This document shows positions 28,797 through 40,058 of a stretch of DNA of 64,000 bases, in pieces (the stretch's first letter is position 1; the number at the start of each line of letters is the position of its first letter). The DNA comes from Staphylococcus sp. Marseille-Q5304 (GTDB lineage Bacteria; Bacillota; Bacilli; Staphylococcales; Staphylococcaceae). The translations under genes were made by a program, and so were the position numbers. The notes under the pieces were generated by a model. The model ran no database searches and was not told the origin of the DNA. It saw nothing but the letters and a program-made list of their open reading frames with translations. The DNA lies in the NCBI RefSeq assembly GCF_943737015.1, contig NZ_CALSFP010000001.1:1240001-1304000 (forward strand), in the 5' to 3' direction.

Positions 28797-31700
28797 GCTT
28801 GATCCTCCTCCATCACTTTATCTATCGTATTTAGATTAACACTGACTAATTTTGAAACACCTGATTCTTGCATAGTCACACCATACAATCTGTCTGAAAA
28901 TTCCATTGTGCCTTTTCGATGCGTAATCACAATGAATTGTGTTTGATCTGAAAGTTGCCTTAAATATTGTGCATATCTAATCACATTCGCTTCGTCTAAA
29001 GCCGCTTCCACTTCATCTAAAATCACAAATGGTGCTGAACGTACTTTTAACATTGCAAACAACAATGCAATAGCACTAAGCGCACGTTCTCCTCCACTTA
29101 ATAATGATAAATGTTGTAACTTTTTCCCTGGGGGTTGAACAATAATATCCACGCCTGCAGTTAAGTAATTATCATCCGTCAAACGTAATTCAGCTTGTCC
29201 ACCACCAAAAAGAGATTTGAAAACTTGAGAAAAATGGCCTTGTACAGCATGGAACGTCTCTTTGAAACGATCTTTTACTTCCTGATCCATTTCATCTATG
29301 ATTTGTTCTAATGTCGCTTTGGCTTCTCTTAAATCAGTACGTTGCTCGTCTAAAAATGTATAGCGTTCATTAATTTCTTCAAACTGTTCAATCGCATTTA
29401 AATTCACTGGACCGAGTTCTTCAATTGACATTTTAGTGAGCTTGACTTTCTTACGCAAATCTTCAATTGGCTGATCTAACTCATATTGCTCACGTGCACG
29501 TTCAAAAGTTAAGTGATAATCCTCACTTAAATGATCTATCGCATGATTGATTAATACATCCAAACGAGATTGCTCTGATTTAATGTCTTGGTAATGATTT
29601 TCTATTGATAGTATATCTTGGTTTGCTTCTTGGAGACTTTGCTCTGATGTTTCAATTGTATCATTCAATTCTATTCTACGCGATTTAATTTCTTGGAGTG
29701 AATGAGATAATTTTTCTTTTTCAGATTTACTCTTGTTGATATTATTTTGAATTGTATTAAATGCGGTTTCGCCTGTCATTTCTTCTGAATTAAATAATTC
29801 TATTTGTTCTTTTAATCTCTGTTGTTGTGACTCAATCTCATTGAGTTGTTTTGTTAATCTTTTTTCGGATTGCTTTTGTGAACTTAATCGTTCTTTAATC
29901 ACCGCTAAATCCGATTGTTGTTGATGTAATTGTTGTTGTTGCTGTGTTGTATTTGCTTTACCTTCTTTAGATAGTTGTGTATAACGATTGATCTCTTCTT
30001 CATATTGTTTTAAAGCGTCTTTAATTTCAGTTAATCTTTGTTGTTTTTCTGCTAAAGTCTGTTTACTTGTTTCACTTTGGTAACCGTCATTAAGTTCAAA
30101 TTCAAATTCTTCATGTGTCTCTTTAAGTTCCATCTCACTTTTTTTCAATCGCTCAATTTCAAATTCTTCATTGCGCACACTTTGTTTTAATGTATTTAAG
30201 GATTGGCTCGTCTCAAAATAGCGTTCACTTAAATGCTCTGCTTGTTCTTTAACAGATTGACATTGCTGTTCTAAGTTACGTGTTTGTTTTTGATAAGTCG
30301 CAAATTGTTCACGCATCTTTGATAATTCATCTTTTTGAGCTAAAATGCTTTTAGATTTACGCGAGCCACCACCAGTCATAGAACCACCTGGGTTCACGAT
30401 GTCACCTTCTAATGTTACGATTCGCGTACGGTAGCGTATCATTCTTGCTAGTTCGTTTGCATTTTTTAAAGTATCAACAATTATCGTATTACCTAGTAAG
30501 TTTTGAACAACGTTTTGATATGCTTTATCCGCTTCTACCGCTTGTGCACCTATATTGATAAAACCATCGGCATGTTGTGCAGACATTAATATGTCATTAC
30601 TCAACTGTCTCGGCTGAATTACATTTAATGGTAAAAATGTTGCTCTACCTAAACCTTGTTGTTTTAAATATTGAATCGCTTGTCTACCATCTTTCTCTGT
30701 ATCAACGATGACATGTTGTAAAGAAGCACCTAAGGCAGTTTCTATTGCTTTAGTCAAATCTGAAGGTACATTGATAACCTCAGCTACTGCACCATGAATC
30801 CCTGAAAGTTGCTTGTTCTTCGCTTTGAGAACATGCTTTACACCATTGAAGAAATAACTATAATCCTCTTCTTGAGTAGCAAGACTATCAATACGTGTTT
30901 TTAATTTTTCGTTATAACGATATGCTTGGTGTAATTGATCTTCATAATTTGTCTGTTGTTGTTTAAGTGACTTCATTTGTTGTTCATATTCGTTTAATTG
31001 TTGTTGCACTTTATTGAGTTGATCTTTTTCAGATTTGTAATGTTGTTGCTTAACACCTAAATCATTTTGAATCTGTTTCAACTCTTCAAAAGCTTCAACC
31101 AAACGGGAATCTAAACGTGATTTTTTGGAGTCATTCTCTTTAATTGTATGCTCTAAAAACCGAATATCATTGTTAACATCCGATTGTTCGGACATAAGTT
31201 GATAATAGTGATCTTTAATGTTTTCTAATTTTTCATCATGATCCTCATCAGACATAACTAGCTGTGATTCTAAATCCTGAATACTTGAAGTTAACGTGTT
31301 TTGTTTTACTTTTAAAGTATTAATTTGTTCACGTACTGTTTCACGTTCTTGAATATACGTGCTATGTTGATCGTCTAAACTGGCTTGTTCTTCTTCAAAT
31401 CGCGCATTCGTTTCTGATTGGTTTTTCTTTCTTTCTTCCAATACGTTGAGTTGACCTGAATACTTTTCAACTTCTTCCGTTGCTTTAACTAATTGCGCAT
31501 TGAGTGATTCGATTTGCTCATCAATTTGCTGTCTTTCAGCTTTATATTTGTTTAAAGCTTTTGTAAGAGTCGTTTGTTCAGCTTCTTTATTTTGTTGTTG
31601 GCCTTTTAATTGATTCAACTTACGATCGAGTTCATGTATATGATTATGATATTGTTCAATATCATAAACTGTGACTAAGACATCACTCTTCTCCATTTCT

Positions 31701-32362
31701 TGAGACAGATGTTTATATTCTTTAGCAATTGCTGCCTCTTCTCTTAATGGTTCAACTCGTCCTTCTAAATCATATAATATATCTTCGACACGATTAAGGT
31801 TATCTTCTGTTTGATCTAACTTTTGAACTGACGTTGCTTTTCGTTTTTTATATTTTAAAACGCCTGCAGATTCTTCTAAAATTTGTCTACGGTCAACAGG
31901 CTTTGCATTTAAAATCTCATCTACACGCCCTTGTGAAATAATGCTAAATGCTTCCTTACCCAGACCTGAATCTAACAATAATTCGGTAATGTCTTTTAAA
32001 CGTGCACGATCATTATTAATATAATATTCGCTTTCGCCACTTCGATACAATCGACGTGTGACTATCACTTTTGAAGCGTCAACTTGCAGTAATCCTGAAC
32101 TATTATCTAATTCTAACTTCACTTCCGCAAAGTTTTGAGCGGATCTATGTTCTGCTCCGGAAAAAATAATGTCTTCCATCTTAGTGCCTCTAAGTGATTT
32201 GGCTGATTGCTCACCTAGTACCCATTTTATTGCATCCGTTATATTACTCTTACCACTACCGTTTGGGCCAACTATCGACGTAACGCCTTTATCAAACTGG
32301 ACATTGGTGTGTTCTGCAAAAGATTTAAACCCAACGGCATCTATTGACTTTAAATATACCAT
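28793..32362 (-). CDS. smc: Chromosome partition protein SMC
   Basis: SMC is the condensin ATPase that organises chromosome arms with ScpAB. The 1189-residue protein has an N-terminal Walker A (GPNGSGKSNITDAIKWVLGEQSAKSLRG), then two long heptad-repeat coiled coils separated by a globular hinge (about 510-670, including AVAEVINVPSDLTKAIETALG and NPGGSMTGGGSRK). The C-terminal head carries the signature LSGGERALSAIALLFA and Walker B FVILDEVEAALDEANV. It follows rnc by 74 bases. Confidence 0.98.
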   Translation of the reverse strand: MVYLKSIDAVGFKSFAEHTNVQFDKGVTSIVGPNGSGKSNITDAIKWVLGEQSAKSLRGTKMEDIIFSGAEHRSAQNFAEVKLELDNSSGLLQVDASKVIVTRRLYRSGESEYYINNDRARLKDITELLLDSGLGKEAFSIISQGRVDEILNAKPVDRRQILEESAGVLKYKKRKATSVQKLDQTEDNLNRVEDILYDLEGRVEPLREEAAIAKEYKHLSQEMEKSDVLVTVYDIEQYHNHIHELDRKLNQLKGQQQNKEAEQTTLTKALNKYKAERQQIDEQIESLNAQLVKATEEVEKYSGQLNVLEERKKNQSETNARFEEEQASLDDQHSTYIQERETVREQINTLKVKQNTLTSSIQDLESQLVMSDEDHDEKLENIKDHYYQLMSEQSDVNNDIRFLEHTIKENDSKKSRLDSRLVEAFEELKQIQNDLGVKQQHYKSEKDQLNKVQQQLNEYEQQMKSLKQQQTNYEDQLHQAYRYNEKLKTRIDSLATQEEDYSYFFNGVKHVLKAKNKQLSGIHGAVAEVINVPSDLTKAIETALGASLQHVIVDTEKDGRQAIQYLKQQGLGRATFLPLNVIQPRQLSNDILMSAQHADGFINIGAQAVEADKAYQNVVQNLLGNTIIVDTLKNANELARMIRYRTRIVTLEGDIVNPGGSMTGGGSRKSKSILAQKDELSKMREQFATYQKQTRNLEQQCQSVKEQAEHLSERYFETSQSLNTLKQSVRNEEFEIERLKKSEMELKETHEEFEFELNDGYQSETSKQTLAEKQQRLTEIKDALKQYEEEINRYTQLSKEGKANTTQQQQQLHQQQSDLAVIKERLSSQKQSEKRLTKQLNEIESQQQRLKEQIELFNSEEMTGETAFNTIQNNINKSKSEKEKLSHSLQEIKSRRIELNDTIETSEQSLQEANQDILSIENHYQDIKSEQSRLDVLINHAIDHLSEDYHLTFERAREQYELDQPIEDLRKKVKLTKMSIEELGPVNLNAIEQFEEINERYTFLDEQRTDLREAKATLEQIIDEMDQEVKDRFKETFHAVQGHFSQVFKSLFGGGQAELRLTDDNYLTAGVDIIVQPPGKKLQHLSLLSGGERALSAIALLFAMLKVRSAPFVILDEVEAALDEANVIRYAQYLRQLSDQTQFIVITHRKGTMEFSDRLYGVTMQESGVSKLVSVNLNTIDKVMEEDQA

Positions 32363-32436
32363 GCTATTCTCCTTAAATTTACATTCCCTATCAGAGATTG
32401 TGACAAGATCATTTAATATAATACGTTAAAATAAAT

Positions 32437-33171
32437 CTAATTTTCTTCTTTTTTCATTTCTTTATATGCACTTTCTGCTGCTTTTTGTTCCGATTCTTTT
32501 TTGGTTTTGCCTTGTCCTTTTGCTACCGCAATTCCTTCTAACAAGACTTCTGAAGTAAACAATCGATGATGTGCAGGGCCTTCCTCATTAATTAAGCGAT
32601 AGGTTACTTCACCTTTATTTCTTTGATGCATATATTCTTGGAATTGAGTCTTAAAATCTACGACCCCTTCTAATTCATTTTCTTCTACGTAAGGGAAGAT
32701 AATTTTTTTAGCGAATGACCATACTGAATCTAAACCTTGATCTAAATATAATGCGCCAATAAATGCTTCAAACGCATCTGAAACTAGGGATGGTCTCGTA
32801 CGTCCACCTGTTTTTTCTTCACCTTTACCTAGTAAAATAAGTTCATTAAGTTGAATTTTATTTGCAAATATTACAAGTGAGGGCTCACAAACAATTGTTG
32901 CACGCATCTTCGTCAAGTTGCCTTCTGGTAACTCTGGATACTTATCAAACAAATAACGTGAAACCGTCAATTCTAATACCGCATCTCCTAAAAATTCTAA
33001 ACGTTCATTGTGATCTAACCGATTCATATTGAAATCATTGATAAAGCTAGAATGTGAAAAAGCTTGTTGATATAATTCAATATTATCGTGATTTAATTCC
33101 AAGGCTTTCATCTTTTGTTTAAAATGCTTTTGGAATTGTTGTATCATCTCTTCTTTTTTTAAATTGGTCAA
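32437..33171 (-). CDS. rnc: Ribonuclease III
   Basis: RNase III cleaves double-stranded RNA, including rRNA precursors and sense/antisense pairs. The 244-residue protein has the catalytic motif [15 protein letters not shown], the second acidic site in [14 protein letters not shown], and a C-terminal double-stranded RNA-binding domain ([10 protein letters not shown]...[12 protein letters not shown]...[16 protein letters not shown]). The start is TTG at 33169-33171, with a perfect AGGAGG seven bases upstream. Confidence 0.97.
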   Translation of the reverse strand: MTNLKKEEMIQQFQKHFKQKMKALELNHDNIELYQQAFSHSSFINDFNMNRLDHNERLEFLGDAVLELTVSRYLFDKYPELPEGNLTKMRATIVCEPSLVIFANKIQLNELILLGKGEEKTGGRTRPSLVSDAFEAFIGALYLDQGLDSVWSFAKKIIFPYVEENELEGVVDFKTQFQEYMHQRNKGEVTYRLINEEGPAHHRLFTSEVLLEGIAVAKGQGKTKKESEQKAAESAYKEMKKEEN

Positions 33172-33331
33172 TCTATGTCCTCCTAAATAATTCTGAAAAT
33201 GTACGAATACTATTATATTTTACGTGATTTTACTACAAAACTAAAGAGAAAACCTACCATTTTACACCTACGAAATGAGTTATATTTTGGACAGGCGTGT
33301 AGTTCAGTTTTCTCACGTTTAACATTAAATT

Positions 33332-33363
33332 AAAAAAACTGAGCCGTTGTAAAAACGACTCAG
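33332..33363 (-). terminator. acpP terminator
   Basis: CTGAGTCGTT/AACGGCTCAG with a 5-base loop and one G-T pair is followed by T7 on the minus strand, just after the acpP stop. Transcription of the downstream rnc-smc cluster therefore needs its own promoter or readthrough. Confidence 0.9.
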
Positions 33364-33374
33364 ATATGAATTTA

Positions 33375-33608
33375 TTATTTTTCTAAGTTATTGATAAATT
33401 GAACTGCGTCACCAACAGTGTTGATTTTTTCAGCTTCTTCATCAGGAATTTCAGTGTCAAATTCATCTTCTAATTCCATAACTAATTCAGCTATATCAAG
33501 TGAGTCAGCGCCTAAGTCATCTTTGAAAGATGCATCTTCAGTTACTTTGTCAGCGTCAACACCTAAACGGTCAACGATGATATCTTTTACTTTGTCGAAG
33601 TTTTCCAC
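33375..33608 (-). CDS. acpP: Acyl carrier protein
   Basis: ACP carries growing acyl chains on a 4'-phosphopantetheine arm. The 77-residue acidic protein has the attachment motif [15 protein letters not shown], with Ser36 as the modified residue. GGAGGTGA precedes the ATG. It follows fabG by 160 bases. An extended TGTATAAT -10 element lies in that gap (33704-33709), so it may be both read through from fabG and transcribed separately. Confidence 0.98.
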   Translation of the reverse strand: MENFDKVKDIIVDRLGVDADKVTEDASFKDDLGADSLDIAELVMELEDEFDTEIPDEEAEKINTVGDAVQFINNLEK

Positions 33609-33768
33609 GTCGATTCACCTCCTTTTAAAAGCAAGTTAAAGACTTTTACATTTTCCCATTTTCTGAAATGAAATACAAGTACTATTATTGATGATTATTA
33701 TACATGACAAATAGTATTGGTTACAGGAATAATATTATGGGATAAAGTCTTCTCACTTGTTGAGAATA

Positions 33769-34509
33769 TTACATGTACATACCACCATTTACATGAATTG
33801 TTTGGCCTGTGATATATTTTGCTTTATCTGACGCTAAAAATGCTACTGTATTTGCGATATCTGTATCTTCACCAAATTTAGCAAGTGGAATTTGCTCTAG
33901 CATTTGATCTTTAAGTTCGTCACTAAGTGCATCTGTCATATCTGACACGATGAAACCAGGAGCTACAGCATTCACGGTAATGCCACGAGAAGCTAATTCA
34001 CGTGCAGATGATTTAGTTAAACCAATTACACCCGCTTTAGTTGCTACGTAGTTTGCTTGACCTGGATTTCCTACAGCACCAACGACACTAGATAGGTTGA
34101 TGATTGATCCGCCTTTTTGTCTTAACATTTGTGGTGTTACCTTTTGAATACAATTGAATACACCTTTTAAGTTTGTATCGATCACGTCATCCCATTCATG
34201 TTCTTTCATACGCATCAATAAGTTGTCTCGAGTGATACCTGCATTGTTTACAAGCACATCTACAGAACCGAATTGGCCTACAACCTCTTTAATCATTGCT
34301 TTAACTTCATCGCCATTCGCAACATTTGCTTGAATTGCGAAACTGTCTACACCTTTTGCTTTGATTTCTTCAACTACGGCTTCCGCTTTTTCTTTATTTC
34401 CAGCGTAGTTAACTGCTACATTATAGCCTTCTTCAGCAAGTTGAATCGCAATACTACGTCCAATACCTCTTGAAGCACCTGTAACTAATGCACTTTTACT
34501 CATTTTCAT
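33769..34509 (-). CDS. fabG: 3-oxoacyl-[acyl-carrier-protein] reductase FabG
   Basis: FabG is the NADPH-dependent reductase of the fatty acid elongation cycle. The 246-residue SDR shows TGASRGIG near residue 10, NNAGITRDN, the catalytic Ser in [16 protein letters not shown] and a C-terminal [14 protein letters not shown]. The ATG at 34507-34509 (or 34501-34503) overlaps the end of fabD, where AATGAGTAA supplies the fabD stop. It is transcribed in the fapR operon. Confidence 0.97.
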   Translation of the reverse strand: MKMSKSALVTGASRGIGRSIAIQLAEEGYNVAVNYAGNKEKAEAVVEEIKAKGVDSFAIQANVANGDEVKAMIKEVVGQFGSVDVLVNNAGITRDNLLMRMKEHEWDDVIDTNLKGVFNCIQKVTPQMLRQKGGSIINLSSVVGAVGNPGQANYVATKAGVIGLTKSSARELASRGITVNAVAPGFIVSDMTDALSDELKDQMLEQIPLAKFGEDTDIANTVAFLASDKAKYITGQTIHVNGGMYM

Positions 34510-35422
34510 TCCACCCTTTTACATCTTCTAATGTTTGAATTGAAGTTACTTTAACATCTCTGTTTATTTTCTTAATGAGTCCTGATAATACTTTGCCTGG
34601 TCCAATTTCTATGAAATGATCCACACCTTGTTCAATTAACCATTGTGCAGATTCAATAAATTGAACTGGAGAATATAATTGCTCTATCATATGTTGTTTA
34701 ATTACTTTAGCGTCTGTTTCGCCTTTTGCATTAACATTTTGAATCACTGGAAATTGTGCATCTTGCCATTCAAATTGATCAATAAATTGTGAGAAATCTT
34801 CTTTAATAACTTCCATCATTGAAGAATGGAAAGGACCTGATACTGCAAGTGGTAATACACGTTTAGCACCAAGTGATTTTCCTTCTGCCACTAACTTATC
34901 GATTAGCGTTTTGTGACCTGACACAACAATCTGACCTGGAGAATTGATATTTGCAGGTTCAATAATTTCATCTTCTGTAGATAGCTTTTTACAAATATCT
35001 TGAACATCTTCTAAATCCAGACCTAATATTGCTGCCATACTGCCTACACCATCTGGGAAGGCTTCAGCCATCAATTGGCCACGTTTACGTACAATTTTCA
35101 CAGCGTCTTCAAACTTTAACACGCCACTCGCAACGAGACTGGCATATTCTCCTAAGCTATGTCCCATTGTATAATCTGACTTTATGTCATTCAAACTATT
35201 TAGTAATGCAATACTATGAGTAAGTAATGCAGGTTGTGTATTCTCAGTCTGACCTAGTTTACCTTCTTCATCTGTAAACATTGTTTCTAATAAATCAAAA
35301 TCCATTTGTCCTTGCGCTTGGTTTAGTATGGCTGTCGCGCTTTCTGATTCGTTGTATAAATCTTGTGCCATTCCTACTTTTTGTGAGCCTTGTCCTGGGA
35401 AAATAATTGCTGTTTTACTCAT
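34496..35422 (-). CDS. fabD: Malonyl CoA-acyl carrier protein transacylase (internal start within the fused frame)
   Basis: FabD moves malonate from CoA to ACP. The 308 residues from [23 protein letters not shown] have the nucleophile motif GHSLGEY, the oxyanion-region Gln in FPGQGSQ, the Arg in VRKRGQLM, the SGPFHSSMM His, and [15 protein letters not shown]. The length matches stand-alone staphylococcal FabD. The ATG at 35420-35422 has its own AGGTG five to six bases upstream, so free FabD can be made even though the upstream frame reads through. It overlaps fabG at its 3' end. Confidence 0.9.
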   Translation of the reverse strand: MSKTAIIFPGQGSQKVGMAQDLYNESESATAILNQAQGQMDFDLLETMFTDEEGKLGQTENTQPALLTHSIALLNSLNDIKSDYTMGHSLGEYASLVASGVLKFEDAVKIVRKRGQLMAEAFPDGVGSMAAILGLDLEDVQDICKKLSTEDEIIEPANINSPGQIVVSGHKTLIDKLVAEGKSLGAKRVLPLAVSGPFHSSMMEVIKEDFSQFIDQFEWQDAQFPVIQNVNAKGETDAKVIKQHMIEQLYSPVQFIESAQWLIEQGVDHFIEIGPGKVLSGLIKKINRDVKVTSIQTLEDVKGWNENE

Positions 35423-36400
35423 TTTTTCACCTACCGTGTTTTTCATTATAGATACGATATTTTGCTCGCCAGCGATTTTTGCTTGTCTAATTGCTGAATA
35501 AAATGCTTTAGCACTTGAACTACCATGTGCTTTTACTACAATACCATTTAATCCTAATAAAACCGAGCCACCATATTCGGCATAATCTACTTTTGACGTT
35601 AACTCGTCTAAATCTTTTCTTAATATAAGCGCTGCAATTTTATTTTTAAAGTTACTTAATAAAGTAGATTTAAGCATTTTTCCGATTGATTTAGCGACAC
35701 CTTCTAAGTTTTTAAGCACCATGTTACCAGTGAAACCATCCGTAACAATAACATCTGAAACATCGTCCATTAATCCTTTGGCTTCTACATTACCAGTAAA
35801 CCGGAAACCATTTTGTTCATTCATAAGTTTGTAGGCTTTCTTAGTTAAAGCATTACCTTTAGCATTTTCAGTACCGATATTTAATAAACTTACAGATGGG
35901 TTATCTATCCCGCGTATTTTTTGAGCATAAATATTACCAAGTTGACCATATTGCAATAAATGCTCCGCTTTTGCGTCAGCATTAGCGCCTACATCCATAA
36001 AGACAAAGCCTTTACCTGAAATCGTAGGTAAAGTAACAACTAAGGCCGGGCGTTCAACGCCTTTAATTCTACCAACGATGAATAATCCAGCTGACATTAA
36101 AGCGCCTGTATTCCCTGCTGATACACAGCCATCTGCTTCACCTGATTTCACTGCCTCTGCTGCGCGAACCATTGAGCTATCTTTTTTACGTTTAATCGCT
36201 CGAACGGGTTCATCTTCCATTGAAATTGTTTCTGTGCAATGACGTACTTCAATACGTGAATGATTTAGTTGGCATTTATTTTTATCTCCAAATAAAATCA
36301 CTTCTAAATCTTCAAAATCTTTCACCGCTTTTTCAACTGCTTCTAAAACGATGTCAGGTGCGTTATCTCCGCCCATCATATCAATTGCAATTTTAACCAT
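34496..36400 (-). CDS. plsX-fabD: PlsX-FabD in-frame fusion: phosphate acyltransferase plus malonyl-CoA:ACP transacylase
   Basis: One uninterrupted frame of 634 codons encodes two enzymes that are normally separate. Residues 1-326 are PlsX ([53 protein letters not shown]), which makes acyl-phosphate from acyl-ACP for PlsY. Residues 327-634 are FabD. The join reads ...[13 protein letters not shown] across an A6 run (35422-35427 on the plus strand). One more A would end PlsX as GEKNE-stop inside ATGAGTAA, the usual overlap. The start at 36398-36400 overlaps the fapR stop. Fusion, slippage and assembly error are all possible; the sequence as given encodes a fusion. Confidence 0.85.
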   Translation of the reverse strand: MVKIAIDMMGGDNAPDIVLEAVEKAVKDFEDLEVILFGDKNKCQLNHSRIEVRHCTETISMEDEPVRAIKRKKDSSMVRAAEAVKSGEADGCVSAGNTGALMSAGLFIVGRIKGVERPALVVTLPTISGKGFVFMDVGANADAKAEHLLQYGQLGNIYAQKIRGIDNPSVSLLNIGTENAKGNALTKKAYKLMNEQNGFRFTGNVEAKGLMDDVSDVIVTDGFTGNMVLKNLEGVAKSIGKMLKSTLLSNFKNKIAALILRKDLDELTSKVDYAEYGGSVLLGLNGIVVKAHGSSSAKAFYSAIRQAKIAGEQNIVSIMKNTVGEKMSKTAIIFPGQGSQKVGMAQDLYNESESATAILNQAQGQMDFDLLETMFTDEEGKLGQTENTQPALLTHSIALLNSLNDIKSDYTMGHSLGEYASLVASGVLKFEDAVKIVRKRGQLMAEAFPDGVGSMAAILGLDLEDVQDICKKLSTEDEIIEPANINSPGQIVVSGHKTLIDKLVAEGKSLGAKRVLPLAVSGPFHSSMMEVIKEDFSQFIDQFEWQDAQFPVIQNVNAKGETDAKVIKQHMIEQLYSPVQFIESAQWLIEQGVDHFIEIGPGKVLSGLIKKINRDVKVTSIQTLEDVKGWNENE

Positions 36401-36962
36401 TCTCTTCATCCTCACTTGTATAATACATTTTGAATGTACCTCTAAAAACTAACGCATTTTTTACATACGATTCCACTTTGATCGTAAAGTATTTGTTTGT
36501 TATATCAAGCGTTTGTGCTTCAGCTCTAACTGTATCATTTAGTTTTACAGGTTGTAAAAATTCCACCTTACTATCTCTCGTTAAAACGATTGGTCTATGT
36601 ATAAGTGCAACGCATAATGAGTTCGCTTGGGCAAATAAAACGTGTCCTCTGGCAATTTTATTTCTCGTAAAGACAGAGTCTTCATCTACTTTGATAATAG
36701 ACGTTGCATGCTTATCAGGACTAACGTTAATAACATCCCCAATTATCTCACTACCATCTATTGAGCGAATGCGTTCGTGATTTTTTCTAGCTACTGTTTT
36801 AATGCGTTTTCTTAATTCAGGAATATTTAAGTGTGTGCGGTCCAGTCTAATTGTTTGAATGCTTACAGAAAATAGCATACTTAAATCTTGATCAGTAATA
36901 AAAGGGTTTTTTTCAATTTCTTTTTTAATTGCATTTCTACGTTCTATTTTACGTAATTTCAT
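36393..36962 (-). CDS. fapR: Fatty acid and phospholipid biosynthesis repressor FapR
   Basis: FapR represses lipid synthesis genes and is released by malonyl-CoA. The 189-residue protein has an N-terminal DeoR-like winged helix ([40 protein letters not shown]) and a C-terminal hot-dog domain ([31 protein letters not shown]) that binds the effector. It leads fapR-plsX-fabD-fabG, with a FapR box between its promoter and start codon, so it is autoregulated. Confidence 0.97.
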   Translation of the reverse strand: MKLRKIERRNAIKKEIEKNPFITDQDLSMLFSVSIQTIRLDRTHLNIPELRKRIKTVARKNHERIRSIDGSEIIGDVINVSPDKHATSIIKVDEDSVFTRNKIARGHVLFAQANSLCVALIHRPIVLTRDSKVEFLQPVKLNDTVRAEAQTLDITNKYFTIKVESYVKNALVFRGTFKMYYTSEDEENG

Positions 36963-36978
36963 TTTATAACTCCCTTTT

Positions 36979-36995
36979 TTAGTACCAAGTCTTAA
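36979..36995. promoter_or_regulatory. FapR operator
   Basis: TTAGTACCAAGTCTTAA closely matches the known staphylococcal/Bacillus FapR box (TTAGTACC-N-TACTAA-like). It lies 17 bases before the fapR ATG and just downstream of the promoter, the expected repression site. Confidence 0.85.
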
Positions 36996-37008
36996 ACATT
37001 CCTCAAAT

Positions 37009-37038
37009 ATAATAACACTTTCTATTAAATATGCTCAA
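37009..37038 (-). promoter_or_regulatory. fapR operon promoter
   Basis: TTGAGC (37033-37038) and TATTAT (37009-37014) are spaced 18 bases on the minus strand. Transcription would start just before the FapR box. Confidence 0.65.
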
Positions 37039-37128
37039 CAAATAACATTGATTTACGGTATATTAATTTAAATTCAATCTTAGGAACGTGAATATCATGT
37101 GTCATTTAATTAAGAATTTCACAAATCT

Positions 37129-39174
37129 TTAATCAAAATTCATGTGTAATAAATGTGTTTCTATAAATGTTCTTAACCGATTGTATTGATCGTTAAAGAA
37201 TTCACCTGATTGTATGAGCTCAGCAGCTTCATCACGTGCCACTTCGAGCATTTTATAATCTTCGACGATATTTGCAACAAGAAAATCAGGTAACCCACTT
37301 TGTTTTACACCGAAGAAATCTCCTGGACCTCGCATCTCTAAATCTCTTTCACTTAACTCGAATCCATCAGTGGTTTGTGTCATTATATTCATGCGTTCTA
37401 TACCCGTTTCTGTCTTTGGGGAAGCAAGTAATACACAATAACTTTGATGTTCACTACGACCAACGCGCCCTCTTAACTGGTGTAACGTAGATAAACCAAA
37501 GCGATCTGCATCATAAATCATCATAAATGTTGCATTAGGAACATTGACTCCAACTTCAACCACTGTCGTAGAAACAAGAATATCAATGTCATGGTTACTA
37601 AATCGATGCATGACATCATCCTTTTCTTCAGAACTCATCTTTCCATGTAACAATCCGACACGATCAGGTTCATAATATGCTTGCAACGATTCATAAAGCG
37701 CAACTACGTTTTGAACTTCTTCTAAATGTTCAGAGCTTTCAATGAGTGGACAAATAACATATGCTTGTCTTCCTTTTTTCAGTTCTGTGGTCATTTGATT
37801 GAGGACTTGTTCATAGGCTTCATGCTTAGACCAAGTCGTAATGATCTGTTTACGGCCTTTTGGTAATTGTTTGATGGAAGAAACATCCATTTCACCAAAT
37901 ACTGAAATAGCTAACGTTCGTGGAATAGGCGTTGCTGTCATAAATAACACATTGGTCATTGCACCTTTTTCTCTCAGTAATTGACGTTGATTCACACCAA
38001 ATCGATGTTGTTCATCAGTAATCACTAAACCGACATTATCAAATTGAACATCATCTTGATTAAGTGCGTGTGTCCCAACCACACAATCGATTTCATTTTT
38101 ATGTAATTGTTCTAGCAGTAATTTTCGACGTTTCCCTTTCACCGAACCTGTCAGTAAGGCAATATTCATACGATCACCAAATAGTTCTGATAAACTTTCT
38201 GCATGTTGTTCGGCTAATATTTCAGTAGGTACCATTAATGCCGATTGATAGCCAGCAGTTTTTAATGCATACATACAAATCGCCGCTACAATTGTTTTAC
38301 CTGAACCAACATCACCTTGTAGTAAACGATGCATACGTATTGGTGCCTTTAAATCTCTAAAAATTTCATTAACACTTTGCTTTTGAGCATCAGTCAACTC
38401 AAACGGTAATTCACTAATAAATTGTTTCACTAGTGGCAAATCATAAGCTACTTCAATTGCTTCGTCAGAAGTCTTCTCTAAACGATTGAGCCATTGCATA
38501 CGCAATTCAAACATAAACAATTCAGTAAATGCGTAAGTACGACGTGCATGTAACAAAGATGTCTTATCAGGGGCAAAATGTAAGGCGTTAATTGTGTTAG
38601 AGAGTGATTCTAACTTATATTTATTACGTAACTCATCTGATAACCATTCGTGTATCGTAACATGGTTCAAAGTACTTCTAATCATATCTCTAAGCGGCTT
38701 TTGTTTAATGCCTTCTTTAATTCGATAGACAGGCTCATACTGTTCCTCTTCAGATGATTGTTTGTTAAAGAACATACGATTACCATTTATTTCTTGTTTA
38801 CTCCGATTCCATTTACCTTTTATAGTCACCGTGTCATGTAATGTTATTTTCTTTTTCAAATAAGGTTGATTGAAAAATATACATTTTACAGCGATTTGAT
38901 TGACCATTAAATGCACCGTTAATTTAGATTTATTTCTACCAAAAAAAGCGACAGTTGGAGTTGAGTAGACCTCGCCTTCAACTGTCACTGTCGCTTGATC
39001 TTCAGCCTCATTTAAATTGACAATCGTATTATCTTCATAACGAATTGGAAAATATAAAATTAAATCTTCAACGGTGTGTATATTTAATTCATTCAATACA
39101 GATAATCTCTTGGGCCCTAAACCTTTTATTTGAGATAAAGGGAATGGATTATCAATCAAATTGACTTTAGACAT
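37129..39174 (-). CDS. recG: ATP-dependent DNA helicase RecG
   Basis: RecG remodels stalled forks and branched DNA. The 681-residue protein has the N-terminal wedge/OB domain ([30 protein letters not shown]), Walker [12 protein letters not shown], the DEQH box [38 protein letters not shown] and the [19 protein letters not shown] tail. I use the ATG at 39172-39174, overlapping the sdaAA stop region with GGTGAT as ribosome site. Upstream GTG/TTG codons are in frame but less likely. Confidence 0.97.
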   Translation of the reverse strand: MSKVNLIDNPFPLSQIKGLGPKRLSVLNELNIHTVEDLILYFPIRYEDNTIVNLNEAEDQATVTVEGEVYSTPTVAFFGRNKSKLTVHLMVNQIAVKCIFFNQPYLKKKITLHDTVTIKGKWNRSKQEINGNRMFFNKQSSEEEQYEPVYRIKEGIKQKPLRDMIRSTLNHVTIHEWLSDELRNKYKLESLSNTINALHFAPDKTSLLHARRTYAFTELFMFELRMQWLNRLEKTSDEAIEVAYDLPLVKQFISELPFELTDAQKQSVNEIFRDLKAPIRMHRLLQGDVGSGKTIVAAICMYALKTAGYQSALMVPTEILAEQHAESLSELFGDRMNIALLTGSVKGKRRKLLLEQLHKNEIDCVVGTHALNQDDVQFDNVGLVITDEQHRFGVNQRQLLREKGAMTNVLFMTATPIPRTLAISVFGEMDVSSIKQLPKGRKQIITTWSKHEAYEQVLNQMTTELKKGRQAYVICPLIESSEHLEEVQNVVALYESLQAYYEPDRVGLLHGKMSSEEKDDVMHRFSNHDIDILVSTTVVEVGVNVPNATFMMIYDADRFGLSTLHQLRGRVGRSEHQSYCVLLASPKTETGIERMNIMTQTTDGFELSERDLEMRGPGDFFGVKQSGLPDFLVANIVEDYKMLEVARDEAAELIQSGEFFNDQYNRLRTFIETHLLHMNFD

Positions 39175-39175
39175 G

Positions 39176-40045
39176 TTAATCACCAAATATTTCTTGTTTT
39201 AGTTTCTGTCCTGTAGGTGTACCTGCAAGTCCACCACGTCCAGTTTCACGTAGTGCAGATGGCATTGTTTGACCAATCTTATACATTGCTTCGATAACTT
39301 CATCAGTTGGAATTCTTGAAGTTACACCAGCTAATGCCATATCAGCAGATACGATTGCATTTGATGCACCTGCTGCATTTCTTTTTACACATGGAACTTC
39401 TACTAAGCCTGCAACTGGGTCACATACTAACCCGAGCATATTTTTTAGGCAAATCGCAAAGGCTTCAGATGATTGTCTAGGTGTTCCACCTGCAAGTTCC
39501 ACTGTCGCTGCTGCTGCCATTGCTGCCGCGGAACCAACTTCGGCTTGACAACCACCGGCTGCACCTGAAATTGAAGAATTGTTAGCCACTACATATCCGA
39601 ATGCACCAGATGTTAATAAGAAGTTTAACATATCTTTACGTGATGGTTCTAAACGTGGTTTAAGTCCAAATAACACGCCTGGTACAACACCTGCTGAACC
39701 TGCTGTTGGTGTAGCACAAATTTGTCCCATCGCTGCATTCACTTCATTTGTAGCAACGGCTTTACTTACAGCATCTAACAACGTTGCCCCAGCTAATGAT
39801 TTGCCTGTTTCTAAATATTTCTTAATTAATACTGCATCTCCACCAGTCATACCAGTCTTAGAAGTTACACCATTTAATCCATCTTCTAAAGCTTTTTCCA
39901 TAGTTTGTAAATTATGATCCATATGGTCATAGATTTCTTCTTCTGATTGACCTGTAACTTCTTTTTCTTGTTCCATCATTACTTCATGAATACTCATATC
40001 TTTTTCTTCACATAAAGTAATTAACTCTTCAACACTTTTAAACAT
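39176..40045 (-). CDS. sdaAA: L-serine dehydratase, iron-sulfur-dependent, alpha subunit
   Basis: With SdaAB it deaminates L-serine to pyruvate using a [4Fe-4S] cluster. The 289-residue subunit has conserved Cys motifs: [61 protein letters not shown]. It starts 13 bases after sdaAB. The stop overlaps possible recG starts. Confidence 0.97.
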   Translation of the reverse strand: MFKSVEELITLCEEKDMSIHEVMMEQEKEVTGQSEEEIYDHMDHNLQTMEKALEDGLNGVTSKTGMTGGDAVLIKKYLETGKSLAGATLLDAVSKAVATNEVNAAMGQICATPTAGSAGVVPGVLFGLKPRLEPSRKDMLNFLLTSGAFGYVVANNSSISGAAGGCQAEVGSAAAMAAAATVELAGGTPRQSSEAFAICLKNMLGLVCDPVAGLVEVPCVKRNAAGASNAIVSADMALAGVTSRIPTDEVIEAMYKIGQTMPSALRETGRGGLAGTPTGQKLKQEIFGD

Positions 40046-40058
40046 TAGTAAACCTCCA

